Shown: positions 25,628-33,931 of the stretch, piece by piece | Numbering within the stretch: position 1 is the stretch's first letter | Layout: each line of letters starts with the position of its first letter | DNA from: CALVGQ01 sp964368495 | GTDB taxonomy: Bacteria > Bacillota_I > Bacilli_A > Erysipelotrichales > Erysipelotrichaceae | DNA: 34,297 nt | Reading direction: 5' to 3' | Assembly (NCBI GenBank): GCA_964368495.1 | Contig: CAYJAJ010000016.1 | Coordinates: forward strand, 1 to 34,297 | Translations under genes and position numbers: made by a program | Notes under the pieces: model-generated | Databases searched by the model: none | Told to the model about the DNA's origin: nothing | Seen by the model: only the letters and a program-made list of their open reading frames with translations

Positions 25628-25645
25628 TTGTGAATGATTTAACAA
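25628..25645. promoter_or_regulatory. Rex operator (NADH/NAD+ sensing repressor site)
   Basis: TTGTGAATGATTTAACAA matches the Rex consensus TTGTGAA-N4-TTCACAA at 13 of 14 fixed positions; on the minus strand it reads TTGTTAA-ATCA-TTCACAA. It lies about 17 bases upstream of the -35 of the probable hydrogenase promoter. Rex controls NADH-consuming fermentation and hydrogenase genes in many Bacillota. No rex gene lies in the window. Confidence 0.7.
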
Positions 25646-25711
25646 AAAAATAATATTTTTTTATCATTAAATCATATTTTAGTAAACAAACCATTCACTA
25701 GTAATTATTCA

Positions 25712-25740
25712 AATAAAAAAAATGCCAATAAAGACATTTT
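25712..25740 (-). terminator. intrinsic terminator of the amino acid importer operon
   Basis: On the minus strand AAAATGTC (25733-25740) pairs with GGCATTTT (25719-25726), 8 bp with one G-U, loop of 6, followed by a T-rich run. It starts seven bases after the ATPase stop codon. Confidence 0.75.
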
Positions 25741-25746
25741 TTTACT

Positions 25747-26472
25747 TTATAAAACTTTTGACAAAAACTCTTTTAATCGTTCACTTTTTGGATTTTCAAA
25801 AAAATCACTTGCCGTATTCTCTTCGATAATTTTTCCTTCATCCATAAACACTATACGTGAAGCAACCTCTTTAGCAAAATTCATTTCGTGGGTAACAATA
25901 ACCATTGTCATTTCATTTCTTGCCAACTCACGCATGACATTAAGTACCTCTTTTACCATTTCAGGATCAAGTGCGCTTGTAGGTTCATCAAACAACATTA
26001 CTTTTGGTTCCATACATAATGCCCTAACAATCGCAACACGTTGCTTTTGTCCTCCTGAAAGCTTATTAACATATTCATTAGCTTTGTCAACCAGTCCAAC
26101 TCTAGTCAATAAGTTTAATGCCATTTCTTTTGCATCCTTCTCTGTTTTATTTAAAACATGAACTGGAGCTAATGTTAAATTTTCTAAAACAGTCAAATGA
26201 GGAAATAAATTAAAACTTTGAAAAACAAATCCCATATAAGTGCGAACTTGATTCATAAGCATATCATCCTCATAATTAAGTTTCACATCATCGATGAAAA
26301 TTTCACCTTGGTCAATCATCTCAAGTCCATTCATCGTTCTTAAAAGTGTGCTTTTCCCACTTCCACTAGGTCCTAATAAACATACAACTTCATTTTCTTT
26401 AATTTCAATAGATACATCATTTAACGCTAAAACATTCTTGAACTTTTTGGAAATTTTTTTAATATTAATCAC
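25747..26472 (-). CDS. Polar amino acid ABC transporter ATPase (GlnQ/ArtP family)
   Basis: ATPase of a polar amino acid importer, 241 residues, cytoplasmic face. Walker A is GPSGSGKST (near residue 33), Q-loop FQSFNLF, signature LSGGQKQR, Walker B VMLFDEPTSALDP, H-loop in VTHEMNF. It overlaps the permease gene by eight bases. The family alone does not separate glutamine, arginine or other substrates; the arginine-type T-box upstream suggests arginine (inference). Confidence 0.93.
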   Translation of the reverse strand: MINIKKISKKFKNVLALNDVSIEIKENEVVCLLGPSGSGKSTLLRTMNGLEMIDQGEIFIDDVKLNYEDDMLMNQVRTYMGFVFQSFNLFPHLTVLENLTLAPVHVLNKTEKDAKEMALNLLTRVGLVDKANEYVNKLSGGQKQRVAIVRALCMEPKVMLFDEPTSALDPEMVKEVLNVMRELARNEMTMVIVTHEMNFAKEVASRIVFMDEGKIIEENTASDFFENPKSERLKEFLSKVL

Positions 26473-27151
26473 TTTCAGCCAACCTCATTTCTAATTTATT
26501 TGTAAAAAATGAAATCGTTAGTGTTGTTGCAAGATAGAACATTCCAGCACCCATCATAGGAATAAAGAAAGTATATAAACTAGTGTAAATAATCTCTGTA
26601 TTCTTCATTAACTCATAAACCCCTATCGTACTCGCTAACGAAGAATCTTTCACCAAGGTTATAAGTTCGTTTGCTAAAGGTGGAATAATCCGCTTAAATG
26701 CTTGTGGTAATATAATTTTCTTCATAATTTGAACATGAGTTAAACCAAGTGACTTACCTGCTTCCCATTGTCCTCTATCAATTGAGTTAATTGCCCCTCT
26801 TATTAATTCACAAATGTATGCACCACTATTAATACTAATCGCAATAATCGCTGCAACAAACGGACTGATTGATAAATATGCACCAGTTACACTACGATAA
26901 ACAAGTGGCACCCCAATATAAATCACAGAAAGTTGAAGAAGCATTGGAGTACCACGTATTATTTCAACGTAGAGATTCGCAAACAATTTCGCAACTTTAT
27001 TTTTAGCTATTTTTCCACTTGCTGCAATTACACCAAGAACTGTTCCAAAACATAAGCTTATTACTGCTATCATAATAGAAGTACAGGCTCCATTAAAGAA
27101 CAAACCTAAATTATTTGCAGTAAAAACTTTTTGAAACATCTCTAAATCCAT
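26465..27151 (-). CDS. Polar amino acid ABC transporter permease
   Basis: Membrane permease of the His/Glu/Gln/Arg family, 228 residues, with about five hydrophobic segments. Conserved segments include RGTPMLLQL, and the EAA loop containing WEAGKSLGLTHVQIMKKIILPQAFKR. It probably works as a homodimer, since the operon has only one permease gene. It lies six bases after the binding-protein gene. Confidence 0.93.
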   Translation of the reverse strand: MDLEMFQKVFTANNLGLFFNGACTSIMIAVISLCFGTVLGVIAASGKIAKNKVAKLFANLYVEIIRGTPMLLQLSVIYIGVPLVYRSVTGAYLSISPFVAAIIAISINSGAYICELIRGAINSIDRGQWEAGKSLGLTHVQIMKKIILPQAFKRIIPPLANELITLVKDSSLASTIGVYELMKNTEIIYTSLYTFFIPMMGAGMFYLATTLTISFFTNKLEMRLAESD

Positions 27152-27157
27152 GAAAAA

Positions 27158-27925
27158 TTATACCCCCCATTTTTCTTTGATTTCTGTATATTTTTCACTT
27201 TCGATAAAAGTATCGATTGCTTTATTAATTGCTTCTGCAAGCAATGTGTTGTCATTATGGATAATAATGCTCATATTTTCGTCAATTAATGACTCCTCAA
27301 GTTTTACAAATCCCATGTTTTCAACATAGTTATCTCCAACTGCAATATCACATACTACAGCATCAAGGTTACCAGCGCTTAACATTTGAAATAGCATAGT
27401 CGAATCAGAAATTGAAGATAATTCAGCATCTTTAATTTCTTCTGCTGCATTTTCACCAGTTGATCCTGTTTGAACACCAATTTTTTTGCCAATTAAATCA
27501 TTAATTGTTTTAATATCAGAATCTGCATTCACAAGAACTACCTGAGCAGAAATAATGTATGGATTAGAAAATATAACATCTCTATCTGGATCATATGTAA
27601 AACCTGAAACACCTAAATCAATTTGTTTTGCCTCTAAACTACCTACAATTAATCCAAAATCCATTGGTTTAAATTCAATTGTTAATTCTGTGTTATTTTG
27701 CTCATTAATAATTTGAACTACTTCATTAATCATATCTATATCAAATCCAACAATTTCACCATCATCACCAATTGTTTCATACGGTGGATAATCAGGGCTT
27801 GTTGCAATAATTAATTTGTCATTAACTAATAGCTCTTTAATAAAAGTATCCTCATTTGTGTTGTTGCTTGAAGTACATCCTACCATTAAAAATAGAATCG
27901 ATAAAACTAACATAATTTTTTTCAT
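27158..27925 (-). CDS. Amino acid-binding lipoprotein (SBP family 3)
   Basis: Substrate-binding lipoprotein of 255 residues. A short signal peptide ends in lipobox LMVGC (Cys17). Family 3 features are LIIATSPDYPPYE near residue 38, GFDIDMINEV, LVSG-like DLGVSGFTYDPDR and GKKIGVQTGSTGE. The domain arrangement is that of arginine, lysine, glutamine and cystine binders; ligand choice cannot be settled by eye. It is the first gene of the operon. The ATG at 27925 follows GGGAGG and lies 22 bases beyond the T-box terminator, so the T-box should govern all three genes. Confidence 0.93.
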   Translation of the reverse strand: MKKIMLVLSILFLMVGCTSSNNTNEDTFIKELLVNDKLIIATSPDYPPYETIGDDGEIVGFDIDMINEVVQIINEQNNTELTIEFKPMDFGLIVGSLEAKQIDLGVSGFTYDPDRDVIFSNPYIISAQVVLVNADSDIKTINDLIGKKIGVQTGSTGENAAEEIKDAELSSISDSTMLFQMLSAGNLDAVVCDIAVGDNYVENMGFVKLEESLIDENMSIIIHNDNTLLAEAINKAIDTFIESEKYTEIKEKWGV

Positions 27926-27946
27926 TTTCTTTTCCTCCCAAAAAAC

Positions 27947-28175
27947 AAAAAAGCCGTCTCATATAGAGACGACATATCATCGCGGTACCACTCTAATTAT
28001 CAATGATTATTCATTGATCACTTAATTCTGTTAACGCCAGCTACGTCCTATCCTACTATAATTCAAATAGAATCTCCGAAGTGCGTTCACTATTTCATTT
28101 ACCGTCCAGCTTCCACTCTACCCAGACTCGCTAATGGTATAAAACAATTACTATTCTTCATCATCGATATAAATA
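27947..28175 (-). ncRNA. T-box riboswitch, specifier read as CGC (arginine)
   Basis: tRNA-sensing leader of the amino acid importer. On the minus strand, Stem I shows AGTA on its 5' side, the apical segment GTGGAAGCTGG, and GTGAA followed by CGC-A on the 3' side. A GAA loop-E motif followed by the codon and a purine points to CGC (Arg) as specifier. The T-box core AGAGTGGTACCGCG is at 27981-27994. The terminator GTCGTCTC/GAGACGGC (27953-27973) with six T (27947-27952) comes last. Uncharged tRNA would favour the antiterminator and switch the importer on. The T-box identity is secure; the specifier reading is less so. Confidence 0.92.
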
Positions 28176-28203
28176 TAATAGTCATTTTACTATCAAATGT
28201 CAA
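28175..28203 (-). promoter_or_regulatory. sigma-A promoter of the T-box leader
   Basis: A perfect -35 TTGACA (28198-28203), 17-base spacer and TATTAT (28175-28180). It begins five bases from the end of gpsA. I see no terminator between gpsA and this promoter, so some read-through from the cmk-der-gpsA operon into the T-box is possible. Confidence 0.75.
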
Positions 28204-28207
28204 CAAT

Positions 28208-29200
28208 TTATTCTGATTTTAATTCACGTGACATTAAAGATTCTATCGCATCACTTGGTTTTTTATTCTCGTATAATATGCGATACACTTCCTGAGTAAT
28301 CGGCATATTAATGTTATTTTGAACAGCCATTTCATAAACAGATTTTGCTGACTTTACGCCTTCAACAGTTTTTTGATTTTCTTTCAAAAACTTTACTGCC
28401 CCATTTTCTTTACCAATAATACATCCAGCTTGGAAGTTTCTTGAATGTTCCGAGGTACAAGTAACAATCAAATCGCCAACGCCGGTTAATCCTAAATACG
28501 TTTCTGCTTTACCGCCAAAATGCATACCAAACCGAGCCATTTCAGCTAAACCTCTAGTCATTAAAGCAGCTCGTGCATTATCGCCTTGTCCAAGACCATT
28601 TAATATCCCGCTTGCAATTGCCATGACATTCTTAATAGCTACACCAATTTCAGAACCAATAACGTCACTGCCACGATAAACTCTAAAATATGTATTTGAA
28701 AACACCTCTTGCACAACTTTTGCACTTTCTTCATTTTCGCACACAGCATTCACTGTTGTAAGCAATCTCAAAACAACTTCTTCAGCATGACTTGGCCCGA
28801 TTAAAGATACAACATCTTGAAGTTTATCTTTACCAAAACAACGTTTAATCACATTACTTAACCGTTCTAACGTAACTGGATGAAATCCTTTTGCAACATT
28901 AACTATTATTGTCTTCTTGTCTAAAACAGTCGCGACTAATTGGCATACAGATTCTATCGCCATTACCGGAACTGCAAGTAAAACAATGTCACTTTTAATG
29001 ATATCGTTTAAATTAGTTGTAGCACATAAATTTTCATTTAAATCAACATTAGGAAAGTATTTTGAATTTTTATGATTGTTATTTATATCATTTACTTCTG
29101 CTTCTTCTTTTCCCCATAGCACAACTTCATGATGATTATCCACCAAAGTTTGAGCCAATGCTGTGCCCCAACTACCACTACCGATTATGCTAATTTTCAT
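28208..29200 (-). CDS. gpsA: Glycerol-3-phosphate dehydrogenase [NAD(P)+]
   Basis: Makes sn-glycerol-3-phosphate from dihydroxyacetone phosphate for phospholipid synthesis; cytoplasmic, 330 residues. N-terminal dinucleotide-binding GSGSWGTALA (7-16), then NVAKGF, the family signature GPSHAEEV, the catalytic Lys region SEIGVAIKNVMAIASG, and LTGVGDLIVTCTS near residue 253. It starts five bases after der, as the last gene of the 305-aa protein-cmk-der-gpsA operon. The der-gpsA order is common in Bacillota. Confidence 0.96.
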   Translation of the reverse strand: MKISIIGSGSWGTALAQTLVDNHHEVVLWGKEEAEVNDINNNHKNSKYFPNVDLNENLCATTNLNDIIKSDIVLLAVPVMAIESVCQLVATVLDKKTIIVNVAKGFHPVTLERLSNVIKRCFGKDKLQDVVSLIGPSHAEEVVLRLLTTVNAVCENEESAKVVQEVFSNTYFRVYRGSDVIGSEIGVAIKNVMAIASGILNGLGQGDNARAALMTRGLAEMARFGMHFGGKAETYLGLTGVGDLIVTCTSEHSRNFQAGCIIGKENGAVKFLKENQKTVEGVKSAKSVYEMAVQNNINMPITQEVYRILYENKKPSDAIESLMSRELKSE

Positions 29201-29205
29201 ATTAA

Positions 29206-30516
29206 TTAATCCTTCTTTCTAGTCATTATGTGAATTGGTGTTCCATCAAAACCAAATGCTTCACGCAGACGATTTTCAATATATCTCATATAACTAAAAT
29301 GCATTAACTCCGTATCATTTACAAATAATATGAATGTAGGAGGTGCAACAGACACTTGCGAAGCATAATAGATTTTGCAACGTTTCCCATTATGAGTAGG
29401 AGCAGGAGTCATCATTTGAGCATCCAAAATAACTTCATTCAATATGTTTGTGGCAATACGTAAATTAGAATAATTATAAACTTGTTCAATCAAAGGAAAT
29501 AATGTATGAACACGTGCTTTAGTCAATGCACTTACAAAAGCAATTGGCGCATAAGACAAATAGCTAAAGTCAGTACGAATAAGCTTTGTAATCTCATTCA
29601 TTGTCTTATCATCTTTTTCTATTTGATCCCATTTGTTATAAACAATAACAATTGGCTTTCCAGCTTCATGGGCATATCCTGCAACATGTTTATCTTGTTC
29701 TCGAACACCTTTTTCACCGTCAATTAAAAATAAAATAACATCTGCTCTTTCAATGGCACTCATCGCTCTTAGTACTGAGTATTTTTCAACGTTTTCATAA
29801 ACCTTCCCACGTTTTCTTATACCAGCAGTATCAATAACAACATATTGATTACCATCTTTTGTAAAAACAGTATCAATCGCATCACGAGTAGTACCCTCAA
29901 TCTCACTTACAATTACTCTATCTTCATTAAGAATTGCATTGACTAAACTAGACTTCCCTACATTGGGACGACCAATAAGTGCAAACTTCAACATTCCTTC
30001 ATAATCTTTTTGTTTATTAGTACCAAATAATTCAATGCATTTATCTAATACATCTCCTATACCAACTCCATGTGAACCACTTACTGCAATCGGTTCGCTG
30101 TCAATACCAAGCGAATAAAACTCATATATATTTTCAATTAAATGTGTGTCATCAACTTTATTAACTAAAAGAAGCACAGGCTTTGAAGTTTTATTCAACA
30201 TTTTCGCAATATACTCATCATCAAAAGTAATTCCTTCTCGTCCATTAACGACAAACAAAATTACATCTGCTTCCTCAATCGCGATATCAACTTGAGCTTT
30301 AATCTCTACTTGAAACGGTTGATCATGCAGCTGAATTCCTCCCGTATCAATCACTCGAAATTCGCGAGTTAACCAATCTGCTTTCGCATAAATGCGATCA
30401 CGTGTGACCCCTGGTGAATCTTCTACAATAGAAACACGTTCACCTACAATACGATTAAAAATAGTCGATTTACCTACATTCGGACGTCCTACTATTGCAA
30501 TTACACCATTAATCAT
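29206..30516 (-). CDS. der: Ribosome biogenesis GTPase Der (EngA)
   Basis: Double-domain GTPase needed for 50S ribosomal subunit maturation, 436 residues. The first G domain has GRPNVGKST (10-18), DTGG and NKVD. The second has GRPNVGKSS near 183, DTAGIRKRG and NKWD. A C-terminal KH-like domain ends the protein. It overlaps cmk by eight bases (ATGATTAA), with its ribosome site inside cmk, so the two are probably translationally coupled. Confidence 0.97.
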   Translation of the reverse strand: MINGVIAIVGRPNVGKSTIFNRIVGERVSIVEDSPGVTRDRIYAKADWLTREFRVIDTGGIQLHDQPFQVEIKAQVDIAIEEADVILFVVNGREGITFDDEYIAKMLNKTSKPVLLLVNKVDDTHLIENIYEFYSLGIDSEPIAVSGSHGVGIGDVLDKCIELFGTNKQKDYEGMLKFALIGRPNVGKSSLVNAILNEDRVIVSEIEGTTRDAIDTVFTKDGNQYVVIDTAGIRKRGKVYENVEKYSVLRAMSAIERADVILFLIDGEKGVREQDKHVAGYAHEAGKPIVIVYNKWDQIEKDDKTMNEITKLIRTDFSYLSYAPIAFVSALTKARVHTLFPLIEQVYNYSNLRIATNILNEVILDAQMMTPAPTHNGKRCKIYYASQVSVAPPTFILFVNDTELMHFSYMRYIENRLREAFGFDGTPIHIMTRKKD

Positions 30517-31183
30517 TTTTACACTCCTTCATTACTCTATCTACTTCATTAAACACAACTTTAACAACTTCATCTATTGATAAATCTGATGAATCAATTT
30601 CAACCGCATCTTCTGCCTTTTTTAAAGGTGAATGCTTGCGTTCACTATCTTGTTTATCTCTTGCCTTTATCTCTTTGATAATCAACTGTAGATCACTCTT
30701 AAATCCTTTAGACAAATTTTCTTCATGACGTCTATTGGCTCTAGCAATAGAATCTGCAACCAAGAAAATTTTTAATTCAGCATCTTTTAAAACCACAGTT
30801 CCGATATCTCTTCCATCCATAATATAACCCTTGGATTGTGCCATTTTTTGTTGTAAATTCACAAGGTATGCACGTACTTTTTCAAGCTTAGAAACAAGAG
30901 AAGCTCCCATTGAAATTTCATCTGTCCTCAAAATGTCTTTTACTTCAATACCATCAAGATAAACCCCACCATCACTACTCATTTTAATTTCTGTGTTATA
31001 AAGCATTTCCATAATTTCTCTTTCGTTGGTTAAGTCCAGTTTATTTTTTAACGCTTTATATGCTGTACATCGATACATTGCACCTGTATCCAAATGCACG
31101 TAATTTAATTCTTTAGCCAATACTCTTGCAACAGTGCTTTTCCCTGCAGCACTTGGTCCATCTATCGCAATATTAATTTTCAT
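30509..31183 (-). CDS. cmk: Cytidylate kinase
   Basis: Phosphorylates CMP and dCMP with ATP; cytoplasmic, 224 residues. The P-loop region is DGPSAAGKST (8-17), followed by YVHLDTGAMYR, the CMP-binding DGRDIGTVV, and the lid segment RDKQDSERKHSPL. The ATG at 31183 follows AAGGAG; that ribosome site contains the stop codon of the preceding gene. The rpsA-like gene often found after cmk in Bacillota is absent; der follows directly. Confidence 0.96.
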   Translation of the reverse strand: MKINIAIDGPSAAGKSTVARVLAKELNYVHLDTGAMYRCTAYKALKNKLDLTNEREIMEMLYNTEIKMSSDGGVYLDGIEVKDILRTDEISMGASLVSKLEKVRAYLVNLQQKMAQSKGYIMDGRDIGTVVLKDAELKIFLVADSIARANRRHEENLSKGFKSDLQLIIKEIKARDKQDSERKHSPLKKAEDAVEIDSSDLSIDEVVKVVFNEVDRVMKECKND

Positions 31184-31193
31184 CTTAGTCTCC

Positions 31194-32111
31194 TTATGCT
31201 GTTAAAATCCAATAAATAAATGTTAACGCAATAAAAGAAACAATCAAAATTAAAACCACTAAAATAGTATTTAAAACTGTATTATTTGATTCACTAATAT
31301 AATCTTTCTTTGGATTTAAACCCAAAGAAGATTTATATTCCTCTTTTGAATATTGTGTTTTTTCATCATTCATAGATTCTTCAATTTCTGATAAAAACAT
31401 CTCACTTGTTTCTAAAGCATTTTCAACATTATCATTTTCATTAGGAATATTTTTGACAATGGATAATTCTTCAGTTTCACTAATTTTTTCAAAACTATTA
31501 ATTGTTTCATCTTCAATAAAAAACAAACTTCGAAGTTTTGAAGGTTTTTGCTTTTCTTGCTCAATCATCTCTTCTTCAACTATTTCTGTTTCCTCATCAA
31601 CCATAGAGTTTAGTTCTTCTGAAATACTCACATTTTGAGCAACAAATTCGTCAGTTTCAGCTTCATTTATTACTTTAAAATCACTAAGAACAACTTCTTT
31701 TTTAGGGCAATCAAATACTCCATTAGTGAATTCTTGATCAGTTTGTGGTTCTTTCATGCTATTAAAAATATCAGCGGATGTACTTTCGTTACTAATATAC
31801 CCTTTTTTCAAATTATATTGCTTAATTTCTCTGATATATTCATCTAAGTATTCATTATTAAACCCATTTTTTACTTCCGTATTAATAGGTAAATCCAAAG
31901 TGTCACTTTCCATTACATCATTTTTAGCTAAATGACTAGGATTATGATTTTGTTCCTCTTTAATCTCAACAGAATCAAACGATGAAGAATCTATTCTCTT
32001 TAATCTATCAGAAAACATTGATAAATCACTAGAAGTAACCTGTGACTCAGCATCATTAGATAAAGTATCATGTAATTCGGCATATTTTTTTGTTCTTGAT
32101 AATTTTTCCAT
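31194..32111 (-). CDS. Acidic tail-anchored membrane protein of unknown function
   Basis: I do not recognise this 305-residue protein. A basic N-terminal segment, EKLSRTKKYAELHDTL, looks like a short conserved motif. About 230 residues rich in Glu, Asp, Ser and Asn follow, with low complexity and many EE pairs, probably disordered. One membrane segment closes the protein (NTILVVLILIVSFIALTF, about residues 280-303), with only a few residues after it, so the bulk should face the cytoplasm. No signal peptide or catalytic motif is seen. It is the first gene of the cmk-der-gpsA operon. The ATG at 32111 follows GGAGG. In B. subtilis a small membrane protein gene (ypfB) also precedes cmk, but there is no clear similarity. 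Confidence 0.8.
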   Translation of the reverse strand: MEKLSRTKKYAELHDTLSNDAESQVTSSDLSMFSDRLKRIDSSSFDSVEIKEEQNHNPSHLAKNDVMESDTLDLPINTEVKNGFNNEYLDEYIREIKQYNLKKGYISNESTSADIFNSMKEPQTDQEFTNGVFDCPKKEVVLSDFKVINEAETDEFVAQNVSISEELNSMVDEETEIVEEEMIEQEKQKPSKLRSLFFIEDETINSFEKISETEELSIVKNIPNENDNVENALETSEMFLSEIEESMNDEKTQYSKEEYKSSLGLNPKKDYISESNNTVLNTILVVLILIVSFIALTFIYWILTA

Positions 32112-32131
32112 AAAACCTCCAACCTCTACTT

Positions 32132-32160
32132 ATTATATCAAAAAATTAGGTATTTACCTA
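32132..32160 (-). promoter_or_regulatory. extended -10 promoter with palindrome at the -35 position
   Basis: On the minus strand TGA precedes a perfect TATAAT (32132-32137), 20 bases upstream of the start codon of the acidic membrane protein. No good -35 exists; in its place lies a perfect inverted repeat TAGGTA-TT-TACCTA (32147-32160), a possible activator or repressor site. Confidence 0.5.
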
Positions 32161-32182
32161 GAAAAATGTAATTTAAAATCAA

Positions 32183-32209
32183 TAGAAAACCTCGTATAAG
32201 CTACGAGGT
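32183..32209 (-). terminator. intrinsic terminator after the aminotransferase gene
   Basis: ACCTCGTA and TACGAGGT (32189-32196 with 32202-32209) form a perfect 8-bp stem with a 5-base loop. The T-run after it on the minus strand is short. It lies seven bases past the stop codon. Confidence 0.7.
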
Positions 32210-32215
32210 AAAATG

Positions 32216-33376
32216 TTAAATTCTCTTTTTAACAAAACGCTCTATTCTAATTAATGCTTCTTTTATTTCATCTATGCTATATGCATAAGATATACGGATA
32301 AATCCTTCACCACAATCGCCAAACGCATCACCTGGAACAACAGCAACCTTTTCTTCTTTTAATAACTCAACGCAAAATTCTTCAGAAGTTAGTCCTGTAC
32401 AAGCTATTGATGGGAACACATAAAATGCTCCTTTTGGCGTTGCACAAGTAAGCCCAAGATCGTTTAGACCCTTCACAATGTAATTACGACGTTGTTCAAA
32501 TGAGTTTTTCATTTCAACAACTTCTTGATCACAATTCCTTGTTGCTTCAATTGCAGCATATTGGCTTATTGTAGAAGCGCACATAATTGTATGTTGATGA
32601 ATACGACAAATGTATTCAATCAATTTGTTATGTCCACATATATAAGCTAAACGCCACCCTGTCATTGCATAGGCTTTAGAATAACCATTCATCACTAAAA
32701 TTTGATCCTTTATTTCATCAAATTCGGCTAATGAACTATGTTTTTCTTCATAATTCAATTCAGCATATATTTCATCAGACAAAACAATAATCCCATTTTC
32801 CTTAATCAGCGGAACTAGTTTAGCATAATCATCATGAGTCATCACTCCACCAGTTGGATTGGTAGGAAAATTAATCATCAATAGTTTTGTTTTTTCAGTT
32901 ATCGCAGATTTTAAAGCATCATACGTCAATTTAAACTCATCTTCTTCTTTGCAGTTTATAACCACAGGTACACCACCTGAAAGCTTAATAATTGGCTCAT
33001 AAGCTACATAACTAGGTTGAACAACAATAACCTCTTCGCCAGGATTCACTAAAGCACGCATTGTAAGATCTAACCCTTCGCTTGCGCCCACTGTCACAAG
33101 AACCTCATTGCTGTAATCATATGTTAAATTAAATCGTCGATACAAATATTTACATATTTCTTTTCTAAGTTCAGGCAATCCATAATTACTTGTATAAAAT
33201 GTATATCCTTTTTTAATTGCATTAATCGCTTCTGAACGAATAGTCCAAGGAGTATCAAAATCAGGTTCTCCTACCCCTAATGAGATAACACCTTCCATCT
33301 CATTTGCTAAATCAAAAAACCTTCTAATTGATGATGGTTTAGTATTTTTTGCACGTTCACTTAAATATTTTTCCAT
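32216..33376 (-). CDS. Class I/II PLP-dependent aminotransferase (YugH/AlaT-like)
   Basis: Fold-type I aminotransferase, 386 residues, cytoplasmic. N-terminal ISLGVGEPDFDTPW (31-44), TVGASEGLDL around the cofactor phosphate site, NFPTNPTGG, SDEIYAELNY, and the Schiff-base lysine in YSKAYAMTGWR. The sequence resembles the group including B. subtilis YugH, reported as an alanine transaminase; aspartate aminotransferase activity is also possible. It overlaps the Lrp-type regulator by one base (TAATG), so the two are a translationally coupled pair, as in yugG-yugH. Confidence 0.92.
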   Translation of the reverse strand: MEKYLSERAKNTKPSSIRRFFDLANEMEGVISLGVGEPDFDTPWTIRSEAINAIKKGYTFYTSNYGLPELRKEICKYLYRRFNLTYDYSNEVLVTVGASEGLDLTMRALVNPGEEVIVVQPSYVAYEPIIKLSGGVPVVINCKEEDEFKLTYDALKSAITEKTKLLMINFPTNPTGGVMTHDDYAKLVPLIKENGIIVLSDEIYAELNYEEKHSSLAEFDEIKDQILVMNGYSKAYAMTGWRLAYICGHNKLIEYICRIHQHTIMCASTISQYAAIEATRNCDQEVVEMKNSFEQRRNYIVKGLNDLGLTCATPKGAFYVFPSIACTGLTSEEFCVELLKEEKVAVVPGDAFGDCGEGFIRISYAYSIDEIKEALIRIERFVKKRI

Positions 33377-33864
33377 TATGGGCTCACCGACAATCTATTT
33401 TGGCTATTACCCTCATCAATTAAAGTAACTCCTTCAACTTTATATGGTTTAAGTACAAAATGTGTTACCGTTCCTTTTACACCATCAATCGGCGCAAGCT
33501 TTTGACCTACGAAATTAGCAACTTCTCTCATTGTTTTTCCGTTAATAATCACAGTAAACTCATATGAACCACTCATTAAATATAGTGAACTAACTTCATT
33601 ATACTTAACAATTTCTTGTGCAACTTTATCATAACCCTTGTCTTTTTCAGGTATAGCATTTACTTCAATAATCGCCAAAACTTTTTCCTTACTTGTTTTA
33701 TCCCAGTTTATAACTGTATGATATCCACAAATAATATTGTTCTTACGTAGTTCAATTAAATTTTTTTCAACATCTTCTTTTGAGCAATTTAAAATATCTG
33801 CTAAATCTGTAGTTTTACATCTACCGTTGTGTTCAATAGCTTGCAATAATTTTATATCATCCAT
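33376..33864 (-). CDS. Lrp/AsnC-family transcriptional regulator
   Basis: DNA-binding regulator of 162 residues. An N-terminal helix-turn-helix (LLQAIEHNGRCKTTDLADILNCS) is followed by a RAM-type effector-binding domain with VLAIIEVNA and the turn YLMSGSYEFTVII. The open frame begins at a TTG (33882), but the ATG at 33864 sits six bases after AGAGGTG and is clearly the start. Pairing with an aminotransferase suggests it senses an amino acid and controls its own operon (inference). Confidence 0.92.
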   Translation of the reverse strand: MDDIKLLQAIEHNGRCKTTDLADILNCSKEDVEKNLIELRKNNIICGYHTVINWDKTSKEKVLAIIEVNAIPEKDKGYDKVAQEIVKYNEVSSLYLMSGSYEFTVIINGKTMREVANFVGQKLAPIDGVKGTVTHFVLKPYKVEGVTLIDEGNSQNRLSVSP

Positions 33865-33886
33865 AAATTCACCTCTGTCCAATTTT

Positions 33887-33923
33887 AAAATAAAAAGATT
33901 AAATTCAACAAGAAATTTAATCT
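33887..33923 (-). terminator. intrinsic terminator after efp
   Basis: AGATTAAATT (33896-33905) pairs with AATTTAATCT (33914-33923) across an 8-base loop. On the minus strand TTTTATTTT follows. It lies eight bases past the efp stop. Confidence 0.75.
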
Positions 33924-33931
33924 AATTAAAA

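Larger units (their letters stand above)
25396..25746 (-). other. 351-base intergenic region upstream of the hydrogenase operon
   Basis: There is no gene here. Reading the minus strand, it holds in order the terminator of the amino acid importer, a Rex-like operator, two overlapping sigma-A-like promoters, and an AT-rich leader of about 175 bases ending in the hydC ribosome site. A further extended -10 (TG-G-TATAAA, 25464-25471) could give a shorter leader. I found no recognisable riboswitch in the leader. Confidence 0.7.
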
